Shown: positions 1 through 6,394, counted from the first letter of the stretch. The stretch: DNA of 7,066 nucleotides from Ruminococcus sp. (GCA_024697705.1 JAILFF010000277.1:1-7066), one strand, 5' to 3'. Program-made: numbers and translations. The notes: generated from the sequence alone by a model not told the origin.

Positions 1-2
1 AA

Positions 3-788
3 ATGGCAGGGATTCTAAAAAAGATCACAGATAAGGCAAACCTTAAGCTGCTGAAAGCAAAAAACATGATCGTGGTCAAAAAATACGTTTCTGAGATCAA
101 AAAGTTGAAGGACAGCTTTGCGGGCAAAAGATGCTTCATCATCGGCAACGGACCGAGCCTTCGTCCCAACGATCTCGACGCGCTGAAAAAAGCGGGAGAG
201 ATCTGCTTCGCTTCAAACAGAGTTTACCATATCTATGACAAGACCTCATGGAGACCGGATATCTACTGCGTGCAGGATTACAAGCTGATCTGCAAATCAT
301 CGGACGAGCTTAACGCCATTGCCGCAAAACATAAGTTCATAGGTATCGTATCATTTCATAAATATCCCGCTGTCAAGGGCTTTATAAAGCTGCTGCTCGA
401 TACGCGGGAATTTTACCCGAACAGACCCGAATTTTCCGACGATCCGACGAACAGGATATACGAGGGCTATACCGTGACATATATGTGTATTCAGATAGCG
501 GCTTATCTCGGTTTCAAAGAAATGGTGCTGCTGGGCGTAGATCATTCCTACGGAAAGGAAAAAAATCCCGACGGCACCGTCACACATAACAGCAATACAA
601 AGGATCATTTTTCCGAGCAGGACAAGGCGGACAATCTTCCCGAGCTTTTCAAATCCACACTTGCTTATGAAGCGGCGCGTGACTATGTCGAAAAGCACGG
701 GATTAAGATATTTAACGCCACCCGCGGCGGAAAGCTTGAGGTATTCGAGCGCAGAACATTTGAAGAGATAATGGAGGGCAAGGTATGA
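3..788 (+). CDS. DUF115 / MptE-like protein, putative glycan (ulosonate) transferase
   Basis: A 261-residue soluble protein. Residues 46-53 read IIGNGPSL, the glycine-rich nucleotide-binding loop of the DUF115 family. Other family-like segments are FASNRVYHIYDKTSWRPDIY (about 69-88), LLGVDHSYG (176-184) and a C-terminal IFNATRGGKLEVF (236-248). DUF115 includes archaeal 6-hydroxymethylpterin diphosphokinase MptE and the core of bacterial Maf flagellin-glycosylation factors, which share a fold with GT42 sialyltransferases. Copies inside bacterial polysaccharide clusters are usually annotated MptE-like, but a pterin role is unlikely here. Because the next gene makes a CMP-sugar acid, I infer that this protein may transfer or otherwise handle that activated sugar. 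Its stop overlaps the next start by ATGA, implying translational coupling. The ATG lies at the window edge with no visible ribosome site, so the true start could be further upstream, or at Met22. Family call is firm, function is not. Confidence 0.85.
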   Translation: MAGILKKITDKANLKLLKAKNMIVVKKYVSEIKKLKDSFAGKRCFIIGNGPSLRPNDLDALKKAGEICFASNRVYHIYDKTSWRPDIYCVQDYKLICKSSDELNAIAAKHKFIGIVSFHKYPAVKGFIKLLLDTREFYPNRPEFSDDPTNRIYEGYTVTYMCIQIAAYLGFKEMVLLGVDHSYGKEKNPDGTVTHNSNTKDHFSEQDKADNLPELFKSTLAYEAARDYVEKHGIKIFNATRGGKLEVFERRTFEEIMEGKV

Positions 789-1549
789 AAATAATAGGAG
801 TTATTCCAGCAAGATACAAATCATCTCGTTTTCCCGGCAAGCCGCTTGCAGATATTTGCGGCAAGCCAATGATTTGGTGGGTATATAATCAGTGCAAGAA
901 AGTTGATGATTTTGACGAAGTGTATGTAGCCACGGACGATGATAAGATATTTGATACCTGCAAGTCTTTAGGTATCGAAGTCGTTATGACATCTGAGGAG
1001 CATAGAACTGGTACAGACAGGATAGGTGAGGTCGCAAGGAAAATACCTGCTGATCTTATTGTGAATATTCAGGGCGATGAGCCGCTGCTGGAGCCTGATA
1101 CCATTAAAGCGGCTATTGAGCCTTTTTATACCGATTCCGAACTTCAGATTTCAAATTTAATGACAAAGATAAATGATCCTGTCGATGTTGTGAATTTTAC
1201 TGTGCCAAAAGTAATAACCAACAAAGACGGTATAGGTATTTATTTAACAAGAGCGACGGCTCCTTATCCCAAAGGGAGCATAAATTACTCATACTATAAA
1301 CAGGTATGCGTATACGGATTTAAACCCGAGGCGCTGCAATTTTTCTGTGAATATGGTATGAAGTACGGCAAAGCAAAAATTGAGGCAATAGAGGATATTG
1401 AGATTTTACGGTTTATTGAAAACGGTTATAAGGTTCAGTATATAGAAGTTAATTCGGAAACGGTAGCAGTAGATACGCCCAACGATCTTGAAAAGGTCAG
1501 GTCTATTGTTACTGAAAAAATAGCTGACGGAGAAATCAGCAGTGAATAA
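785..1549 (+). CDS. kdsB: KdsB-like 3-deoxy-ulosonate cytidylyltransferase (CMP-Kdo synthetase family)
   Basis: A 254-residue cytoplasmic enzyme of the CMP-Kdo synthetase family, which joins CTP and a 3-deoxy-ulosonic acid to give the CMP-sugar and pyrophosphate. Visible motifs: VIPARYKSSRFPGKPL (6-21) with R10 and K19, the CTP-binding basic residues; TGTDR (75-79); NIQGDEP (94-100) with the Mg-binding D98; and AVDTPNDL (228-235) with the second acidic ligand D230. Length is normal for KdsB (about 250). The acceptor-site segment that usually reads like LExxExLEQLR is altered here to IEAIEDIEILR (199-209), so the sugar may not be Kdo itself. A GGAGGG ribosome site at 773-778 lies 6 bases before the ATG, and the start overlaps the upstream stop. 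The gene is clearly more AT-rich than its neighbours, suggesting separate acquisition. KdsB is typically a lipopolysaccharide gene, so a capsule or wall glycan role is inferred in this probable Gram-positive. The symbol marks the family, not a proven substrate. Confidence 0.92.
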   Translation: MKIIGVIPARYKSSRFPGKPLADICGKPMIWWVYNQCKKVDDFDEVYVATDDDKIFDTCKSLGIEVVMTSEEHRTGTDRIGEVARKIPADLIVNIQGDEPLLEPDTIKAAIEPFYTDSELQISNLMTKINDPVDVVNFTVPKVITNKDGIGIYLTRATAPYPKGSINYSYYKQVCVYGFKPEALQFFCEYGMKYGKAKIEAIEDIEILRFIENGYKVQYIEVNSETVAVDTPNDLEKVRSIVTEKIADGEISSE

Positions 1550-1569
1550 TAACATAGAAGAGAGCTGTC

Positions 1570-3153
1570 ATGAATAGAGTAAATGTTCTCGACTGCACCC
1601 TCCGCGACGGAGGCTACTGCAACGAATGGGATTTCGGATATGATAATATAAAGAAAATAATCGCGGGACTGTGCGAATCGGGCGTCGAGGTGGTCGAGTG
1701 CGGCTTTCTTACCGACCGAAAGGGCAGCTACGATCCCGCCGCCACGCTGTTCACCGACCCCGCGCAGTTAAGACCGCTTCTGCCGGAAACAGGCGCAAAG
1801 CAGATGTTTGTCTGTATGCTCAATTACGGAGACTTTGATATATCAAGGCTCCCCTGCTGTGCGGACACGCCCCTCGACGGCATACGGGTCGCCTTCCACA
1901 AGGCGGATATGCTGCCCGCGCTCGAACTTTGCGGAAAGATAAAAGACAAGGGCTATAAGGTGTTCGTACAGGCTATGGTCAGCCTTAATTACTCCGACAA
2001 CGAGTTTCTTGAACTGATACGACTTGTGAACGGGCTTTCGCCTTACTGCTTTTATATCGTTGACAGCTTCGGCGTGATGAAAAAGAAAGAGCTTTTAAGG
2101 CTGTTTTTTCTCGTCGAGAACAACCTGAACAGGGACATCGGGATAGGCTTTCACTCGCATAACAATATGCAGCTCGCCTACTCGAACGCGCAGCTGCTTG
2201 CCGATATGCAGACCTCGCGGGAGCTGATAATAGATTCCTGCGTGTTCGGCATGGGGCGCGGCGCGGGCAACCTGAACACCGAGCTGTTTTTAGAATACAT
2301 AAACGACAATATCGGCGAGCGCTACTCGGTCAAGCCGCTCCTTACCATCATCGACGATATCCTGAACGCCTTTTACCAGCGTAATTACTGGGGGTACTCG
2401 CTGCCGAACTATCTTTCGGCAAAGCATAACATACACCCGAACTACGCCTCGTATCTCGACAGCAAAAAAACGCTCCCGGTCGAAGCGATGGACGATATTT
2501 TCTCGTCGATGTCAGCCGAAAAGCGCAGCTCCTTCGACCCCGCGTACATAGAAAAACTGTACACCCGGTATATGGAAAACGGCAGCGCTCAGGAGCAGCG
2601 ACTTAACGAGCTTGCGGAGGCGATAAAGGGTCGCACGGTGCTAATAATAGCACCCGGACTGAGCTCCGTCACCGAAAAAGAAAAGATAGTTCCGCTGATA
2701 AAGCGCGGCGATATTTTCTCGGTAAGCATCAATCACGAGTACGGCGAGGCGGCGGCAGACAGAATATTCGTCAGCAATATCAAGCGATTCCGCGAGCTTG
2801 ACCCATCGCTGCACAGCAAATGCATAATAACCTCGAACATCTCCGCAACGGATATATATATCAAAACCGCCTACGGCGAGCTGCTGAACGACATCGACGG
2901 CGTTCACGACAACGCGGGTATGATGCTCATACGTTTCCTGATAAAGCTCGGGGCTTCAAAGCTGCTCATCTGCGGAATGGACGGCTACTCTGCCGACCCC
3001 ATGCAGAATTATTCGAGCGAAGATCTTAATTTCTACACCCGCCGAGCCGTTATGGAGCAGATGAATGTGGGGCTGGGCAAGATGCTCGGAAGATTCCGCA
3101 GGGAGATCGAGATAGAATTCGTCACCGAGCCGAAATACATCAGCCTGAGCTGA
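1570..3153 (+). CDS. DRE-TIM (HMGL-like) aldolase fused to a DUF115-like C-terminal domain
   Basis: A 527-residue two-domain protein. The N-terminal part (about 1-290) is a DRE-TIM metallolyase barrel, the superfamily of 4-hydroxy-2-oxovalerate aldolase, HMG-CoA lyase and isopropylmalate synthase. LDCTLRDGGY (7-16) gives the catalytic R12 and metal ligand D13, GFHSHNN (193-199) gives metal ligands H195 and H197, and GMGRGAGN (227-234) is the glycine-rich active-site loop. The catalytic His of hydroxy-oxovalerate aldolases, three residues after the Asp, is Tyr16 here, so chemistry or substrate may differ. The C-terminal part (about 353-527) resembles the protein at 3-788: LIIAPGLSS (358-366), FVSNIKRF (400-407) and LLICGMDGYS (465-474) fall in the same order and spacing. 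The gene follows the KdsB-like gene by 20 bases with only a weak purine-rich ribosome site. Inferred role: forming a keto-deoxy sugar acid from pyruvate and an aldehyde for CMP activation, with the second domain acting on the product. Function is unproven. Confidence 0.88.
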   Translation: MNRVNVLDCTLRDGGYCNEWDFGYDNIKKIIAGLCESGVEVVECGFLTDRKGSYDPAATLFTDPAQLRPLLPETGAKQMFVCMLNYGDFDISRLPCCADTPLDGIRVAFHKADMLPALELCGKIKDKGYKVFVQAMVSLNYSDNEFLELIRLVNGLSPYCFYIVDSFGVMKKKELLRLFFLVENNLNRDIGIGFHSHNNMQLAYSNAQLLADMQTSRELIIDSCVFGMGRGAGNLNTELFLEYINDNIGERYSVKPLLTIIDDILNAFYQRNYWGYSLPNYLSAKHNIHPNYASYLDSKKTLPVEAMDDIFSSMSAEKRSSFDPAYIEKLYTRYMENGSAQEQRLNELAEAIKGRTVLIIAPGLSSVTEKEKIVPLIKRGDIFSVSINHEYGEAAADRIFVSNIKRFRELDPSLHSKCIITSNISATDIYIKTAYGELLNDIDGVHDNAGMMLIRFLIKLGASKLLICGMDGYSADPMQNYSSEDLNFYTRRAVMEQMNVGLGKMLGRFRREIEIEFVTEPKYISLS

Positions 3154-3168
3154 AACGAGGGCATAAAG

Positions 3169-4209
3169 ATGAAAACCACGGAAATAAAAAGAAACTCATC
3201 GTTCGAGCTGATGCGTATAATATGTATGTTCATGATACTGTGTCTTCACGCCAACAAGGATATGCTTTTTACCCATGATTACGCGATACCGAGGTACATC
3301 AAGGCGTTTATGACAGTCTCCGAATCGCTTTGCATCTCGGCGGTCAACTGCTTTGTGCTGATAACGGGGTATTTCATGATAACAAGCAGCAGGCTGAAAA
3401 TACGGAAGGCGGCAGAACTCGTCGTACTGACGAGCGGCTACGGACTGACGTTTTTCATCATAATGTGTCTCTGCGGGAAATGCTATTTCTCGTTTGAGGT
3501 GATGCTGAGCTGCGCCGCCCCGTATTTTTATGACAAGGTATGGTTTATCAATATCTATCTTGTGCTGATACTGCTGGCGCCGTTTGTCAACAAAGGTCTG
3601 ACGGCACTTTCAAAGGACAGCTATCGGCTGCTGCTTGTGATAGTCCTGATCCTTTTCTCGGTATGGCCGAGCTTTTTTCCGAACCCTCCGCAGCAGGACA
3701 AGGGCTACGGGATAGTCTCGTTTCTTATGATCTATATGATCGGCGGCTACATAAGGCTGCACACCGAACGGCAGAAAAAACCGGTGAAATATTTAGCGGC
3801 GTATATAGCCTTAAGCGCCGTGACCGCAGTATTGTTCCACAGCGGCGTTATAGCAGGTGACTGGCTGAGCTACAACAGCGTATTCATCGTTGCGTCGTCG
3901 GTATGCCTGTTCCTTGTTTTCCGCTCGTTCGAGATAAACTCGGAGAAGCTGAATCTTGTATCACGCTCCGCGATAGCAGTTTATATCATACACGCGCATC
4001 AGCTTATCCGCCCGCATATTTTTATCGACTGGCTGAAACTTCCCGACAAGCTCGGCAGCCCCGCGTTTATCGCGGTATATTTAGGCGGACTTCTGCTTAT
4101 CTGCGCGGTATGCCTTGCTATCGACATACCAAGACGAATCCTTGACAAGCGTGTGACCTCTAAAGTGCTTGATAAGGTATCTTTTTTCAATATCACCAAA
4201 GATATATGA
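3169..4209 (+). CDS. Acyltransferase-3 family membrane protein (putative glycan O-acyltransferase)
   Basis: A 346-residue polytopic membrane protein of the acyltransferase-3 family (OafA/WecH type), which moves acetyl or other short acyl groups onto sugars at the membrane. The family signature R-x10-H is present as R16...H27 within the first membrane segment (about 15-27). Further hydrophobic segments are near 52-70, 84-102, 124-140, 152-168, 181-197, 207-224, 235-251, 265-280 and 298-318, matching the family's usual ten helices. VNCFVLITGYF (59-69) is typical of the capsule-associated branch. There is no C-terminal SGNH domain. GAGG at 3157-3160 lies 8 bases before the ATG, which begins 15 bases after the previous stop, so it belongs to the same operon. 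Likely role: O-acetylating the glycan made with the upstream genes. The acyl group and acceptor cannot be read from sequence. Confidence 0.9.
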   Translation: MKTTEIKRNSSFELMRIICMFMILCLHANKDMLFTHDYAIPRYIKAFMTVSESLCISAVNCFVLITGYFMITSSRLKIRKAAELVVLTSGYGLTFFIIMCLCGKCYFSFEVMLSCAAPYFYDKVWFINIYLVLILLAPFVNKGLTALSKDSYRLLLVIVLILFSVWPSFFPNPPQQDKGYGIVSFLMIYMIGGYIRLHTERQKKPVKYLAAYIALSAVTAVLFHSGVIAGDWLSYNSVFIVASSVCLFLVFRSFEINSEKLNLVSRSAIAVYIIHAHQLIRPHIFIDWLKLPDKLGSPAFIAVYLGGLLLICAVCLAIDIPRRILDKRVTSKVLDKVSFFNITKDI

Positions 4210-4229
4210 CTATGCTTCTCAAAAAAACA

Positions 4230-4260
4230 GTGCGGTACCGGGAATGTCCCCGTACCGCAC
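4230..4260. terminator. Bidirectional intrinsic terminator between convergent operons
   Basis: Arms 4230-4242 and 4248-4260 form a 13-bp stem with one C-C mismatch and a 5-base loop (AATGT). On the minus strand the stem is followed by TGTTTTTTT, an excellent terminator for the tail-fibre-like gene ending at 4286. On the plus strand it is followed by CTTTTACTTT, a weaker but plausible terminator for the glycan operon ending at 4209. Confidence 0.92.
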
Positions 4261-4285
4261 CTTTTACTTTATGTGTATGAACAGA

Positions 4286-5923
4286 TCACGATGTCGCTTT
4301 TGGCTTGCATGAAAGCCCTGTCCCGGTATTGCCGATGAAGCCGGCTGAGGTTGTCAGGAGCATCGAGAACGCGCCCGCCTTTTTTCCGTGTCCTGCTCTG
4401 CCGCCGAGCAGAGGATACGCGGGATCAGCAAGCTGTATGCTTACCGCCCCGACGTCGTCGGGCGTTAAAGCCGAATTATCGCTCCTACGGATAGTCACGC
4501 ACACAATGACGTCATTGTTCAGGCAGCCGTCGATGGTATATGGCATATCGTGCCAGCCTGTATCGGATATCTGTTCTCCCGTTGATAAGCTGACATATTT
4601 CACCGCCGCCATAAATCCGCTGTTCTCCGATGATATTATACGCGACGAGCCGTTGTCAAGGAATACCTGCTGCTCTATGCATACACGCAGGGGATAATAC
4701 TCGATATTCTCGGGGCCGTATCTGCTCGGAATACTTCCGTTCGTGCCTTCCCAGCCGCCCTGAACCGTTGTATAAACGGGAGAAGTCCTGAGCGAATCGG
4801 AGTAGTAGGTATCAGAGTCGGCGTCAATGACGACCGATCTCGGAACAGCCCCGAAGCTCCCGAAGCTCATGGCGCTCAGGACGCTTTGCGGTGAGGTGCC
4901 GTCGGGAAGCGTGCCCGCCGCGATATATCCGTTGCCCGATGTGTTGTAGGAAGAAACCGCCGAGCCGTCGGAGGTGCCGTAGGTCAGCTTGACCTTAGCC
5001 GTGCTGCCGTCGGCGACAAAGCCCGCCGCTCTGCGGTAGATAGCACCCCACCAGTTTTCCATGCCGAACACCTTGACAAAGCTGTTCTGCCCGGTAACAG
5101 AGCCGTAAAACTGCCCTGCGGTGTCGAGAGCGCCGCTGCTGTAATTCCTTATATCCGCATTGTCCGCAACAAAGCCGTTTCCGAATACCGACTGTACATC
5201 AAGCGATCTTCCCATCAGCACCAGCAGAGCGTTTATAAGAAGTCTGTCGCACCAAATATCCGTATACCATTCGGTCGTTTCGCCGATATTGTTTGCAAGC
5301 GCACGGCTGATCTCCTGCTGCGCGGTCGTATTTCCGACGCCGTTTGCTAAGGTAAAAGCAACTCCCGACAAGCTGCGAAGCTTATTCGTACCTGCTGCGT
5401 TATATATCGAGGTATAGAAATGCTCCGCCGTGTTGCCGTCGGAATTTATATTGCACCAGCACTTATAGCTCTCATCGATCTGTCTGTTCGAGCAGTAAAA
5501 ACTTCCTTCACCGTCGGCATCGCCTGCTTCAAACTTAAACCAGATCATACCCCATTCCATCATTGCGTTGCCGTTATAACCCGCGTTTGAAATATCGGAA
5601 GCGGTGCCGTCCGCTTTTTTGGTATAATCGTTCGGGTCAAGGTAGTAATCGACCGTACCGTCGTATTTCAGCATACAAGGCTTCGGCAGAAAAAAAGCGT
5701 TTTCCCAGCCGCCGTAGGAGAACGAAGAAGCCCCCATCGCGGCAGGGGTCTTGCCTTTTGCGTCGCGCAGATATGTGACAGCCTGCGCGGGATCGGATAC
5801 CGACGGGTCAATGTGCCAGCCGTATATAACAGTATTTTTACACTTTTCGCCGAGAAGTTCCGAAGCATTATCCGATACGGGCAGCCCCTTGCTTGTCTTG
5901 AGTACCTGTATCAGATCAATCAT
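4286..5923 (-). CDS. Phage tail-fibre-like protein with C-type-lectin-like fold
   Basis: A 545-residue protein starting MIDLIQVLKTSKGLPV. The reading frame stays open further upstream, but the start at 5923 is chosen because AGGAGG (5938-5933) lies 9 bases before it. No signal peptide or membrane segment is seen. Residues 31-340 resemble tail or receptor-binding proteins of Clostridial phages and prophages: VIYGWHIDP (32-40), CMLKYDGTVDYYLDPNDYTK (83-102), AMMEWGMIWFKFE (120-132), VFGMENWWGAIYRRAAGFV (285-303) and YGTSDGS (315-321). The GMENWWG stretch and the ending AGAFSMLLTTSAGFIGNTGT to LSCKP (516-541) match the C-type-lectin / formylglycine-enzyme-like fold of such adhesins. Between about 390 and 510 lies what looks like an inserted beta-sandwich, with TIRRSDNSALTPDDVGAVSI (477-496) as a recognisable phage-tail jelly-roll edge. 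Likely role: binding a surface or glycan ligand. No other phage genes are seen nearby. Family resemblance is from memory, the ligand is unknown. Confidence 0.78.
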   Translation of the reverse strand: MIDLIQVLKTSKGLPVSDNASELLGEKCKNTVIYGWHIDPSVSDPAQAVTYLRDAKGKTPAAMGASSFSYGGWENAFFLPKPCMLKYDGTVDYYLDPNDYTKKADGTASDISNAGYNGNAMMEWGMIWFKFEAGDADGEGSFYCSNRQIDESYKCWCNINSDGNTAEHFYTSIYNAAGTNKLRSLSGVAFTLANGVGNTTAQQEISRALANNIGETTEWYTDIWCDRLLINALLVLMGRSLDVQSVFGNGFVADNADIRNYSSGALDTAGQFYGSVTGQNSFVKVFGMENWWGAIYRRAAGFVADGSTAKVKLTYGTSDGSAVSSYNTSGNGYIAAGTLPDGTSPQSVLSAMSFGSFGAVPRSVVIDADSDTYYSDSLRTSPVYTTVQGGWEGTNGSIPSRYGPENIEYYPLRVCIEQQVFLDNGSSRIISSENSGFMAAVKYVSLSTGEQISDTGWHDMPYTIDGCLNNDVIVCVTIRRSDNSALTPDDVGAVSIQLADPAYPLLGGRAGHGKKAGAFSMLLTTSAGFIGNTGTGLSCKPKATS

Positions 5924-6191
5924 CCGTATTTTCCTCCTCCTCATCGTCATCGGACTCGGGTGGGGATATCTTTTCTCCCGAATCCCAGTTTGTCCAAAGC
6001 AGGTCGGTATCAAGAATATATATTGCCGATTCCGAAGGAACTATCGCTGCGGAACCCGGAGCCAAAAGTCTGCCGCTGATATTGCTGTAATAGGGTATCG
6101 TCTCGCTTGACGAAGCGACAAGCTCTGCCACAACGGAAACGGTACCATCCGAAAGGCTGACCAGCTTTTCGCTAAATATCGAATAATCCAT
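5916..6191 (-). CDS. Small phage-tail-associated-like protein, 91 residues
   Basis: A 91-residue protein starting MDYSIFSEKL. The start is fixed by GGAGG at 6205-6201, 9 bases upstream of the ATG. The frame is open further upstream, but that part lies in the structured leader and has no ribosome site. Residues 1-70 resemble small proteins encoded beside tail-fibre genes in Clostridial prophages. The line SDGTVSVVAELV (14-25) followed by LLAPGSAAIVPSESAIYIL (42-60) is the recognisable core. Residues 78-91 form a strongly acidic tail (PPESDDDEEEENTDD). Its Glu run is encoded by GAG codons that also supply the ribosome site for the next gene, and the two genes overlap by 8 bases, so translation is probably coupled. 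Function is unknown. A structural partner or assembly role for the 545-residue protein is inferred only from linkage. Confidence 0.78.
   Translation of the reverse strand: MDYSIFSEKLVSLSDGTVSVVAELVASSSETIPYYSNISGRLLAPGSAAIVPSESAIYILDTDLLWTNWDSGEKISPPESDDDEEEENTDD
5933..5938 (-). promoter_or_regulatory. Ribosome binding site deciding the start of the tail-fibre-like gene
   Basis: AGGAGG on the minus strand, 9 bases before the ATG at 5923-5921. It sits inside the coding sequence of the 91-residue protein, where it encodes part of the acidic Glu run, so the upstream gene's end and the downstream gene's start share the same bases. Confidence 0.85.
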
Positions 6192-6200
6192 ACTTTTATA

Positions 6201-6205
6201 CCTCC
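6201..6205 (-). promoter_or_regulatory. Ribosome binding site deciding the start of the 91-residue gene
   Basis: GGAGG on the minus strand, 9 bases before the ATG at 6191-6189. It lies 10 bases downstream of the closing stem of the structured leader, outside the folded part, so it seems accessible when that stem forms. Confidence 0.85.
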
Positions 6206-6215
6206 GTAAATTTAT

Positions 6216-6387
6216 GTGACATAAGTCTGCGGCATACTCTCCCGTAGGGCGAAAGCGCCTGATCTCCGCCCCGAATACCGTTATCTCCCACCTGTTTTGC
6301 GGCGCCGCTCTCCCCACTTATTCTCCCCGAGCGCTGCTCATTTGGATGCCCGCCGCGCAGCAGTCGAAAATGTTGACTATCTGCCAC
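6216..6387 (-). ncRNA. Structured leader RNA of unknown class (possibly raiA-motif-like)
   Basis: About 172 bases, beginning near the predicted transcription start and ending just before the ribosome site of the 91-residue gene. The first bases GUGGCA (6387-6382) pair with the last, UGUCAC (6221-6216). After a GAUA/UUA internal loop, GUC (6377-6375) pairs with GAC (6227-6225). Other stems visible by eye are GCUGC/GCAGC (6361-6357 with 6337-6333), GCGGC/GCCGC (6308-6304 with 6233-6229) and GGCG-CUUU-CGCC (6259-6248). Five GGGAGA-like purine stretches occur in the single-stranded candidate regions. No hallmark of the common riboswitches (cobalamin, TPP, lysine, c-di-GMP) was seen, and no terminator separates it from the genes. 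Length, purine-rich interior and host group recall the raiA-motif RNA of Firmicutes, but I cannot verify the match. It may be a leader regulating the operon or a stand-alone RNA with readthrough. Structured RNA is well supported, class is not. Confidence 0.65.
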
Positions 6388-6394
6388 TAATTAC

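Noticed and set aside
351..698. Minus-strand reading frame opposite the DUF115 gene, and similar antisense or shifted frames at 2641-2907, 3540-3860, 3903-4145 and 4305-4697
   Set aside because: All lie over well-supported genes, lack ribosome sites and have no recognisable protein motifs.
4286..4400. Possible diversity-generating retroelement variable region at the end of the lectin-like protein
   Set aside because: The segment has one Asn and no Tyr, so it is not rich in AAY codons, and no template repeat or reverse transcriptase is visible in the window.
5924..6013. Upstream extension of the tail-fibre-like protein by 30 residues
   Set aside because: The extra residues are basic and Pro-rich, lie over the coding sequence of the 91-residue gene, and lack a ribosome site. 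The ATG at 5923 has AGGAGG 9 bases upstream.
4286..6191. A prophage
   Set aside because: Only two tail-like genes are present, flanked by ordinary chromosomal genes and terminators. No integrase, attachment repeat or other phage gene was seen.
6192..6317. Upstream extension of the 91-residue protein to 133 residues
   Set aside because: The added part has no ribosome site and overlaps the leader RNA, whereas the ATG at 6191 has GGAGG at ideal distance.
6196..6387. A 63-codon minus-strand reading frame starting with GTG just after the promoter
   Set aside because: It coincides with the structured leader RNA, starts at the predicted transcript end with no room for a ribosome site, and has an unremarkable Arg/Gly-rich composition. 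RNA structure explains the segment better.
6192..6390. A cobalamin, TPP, lysine or c-di-GMP riboswitch
   Set aside because: None of their conserved boxes was found on the minus strand, and the downstream genes are not metabolic or transport genes.
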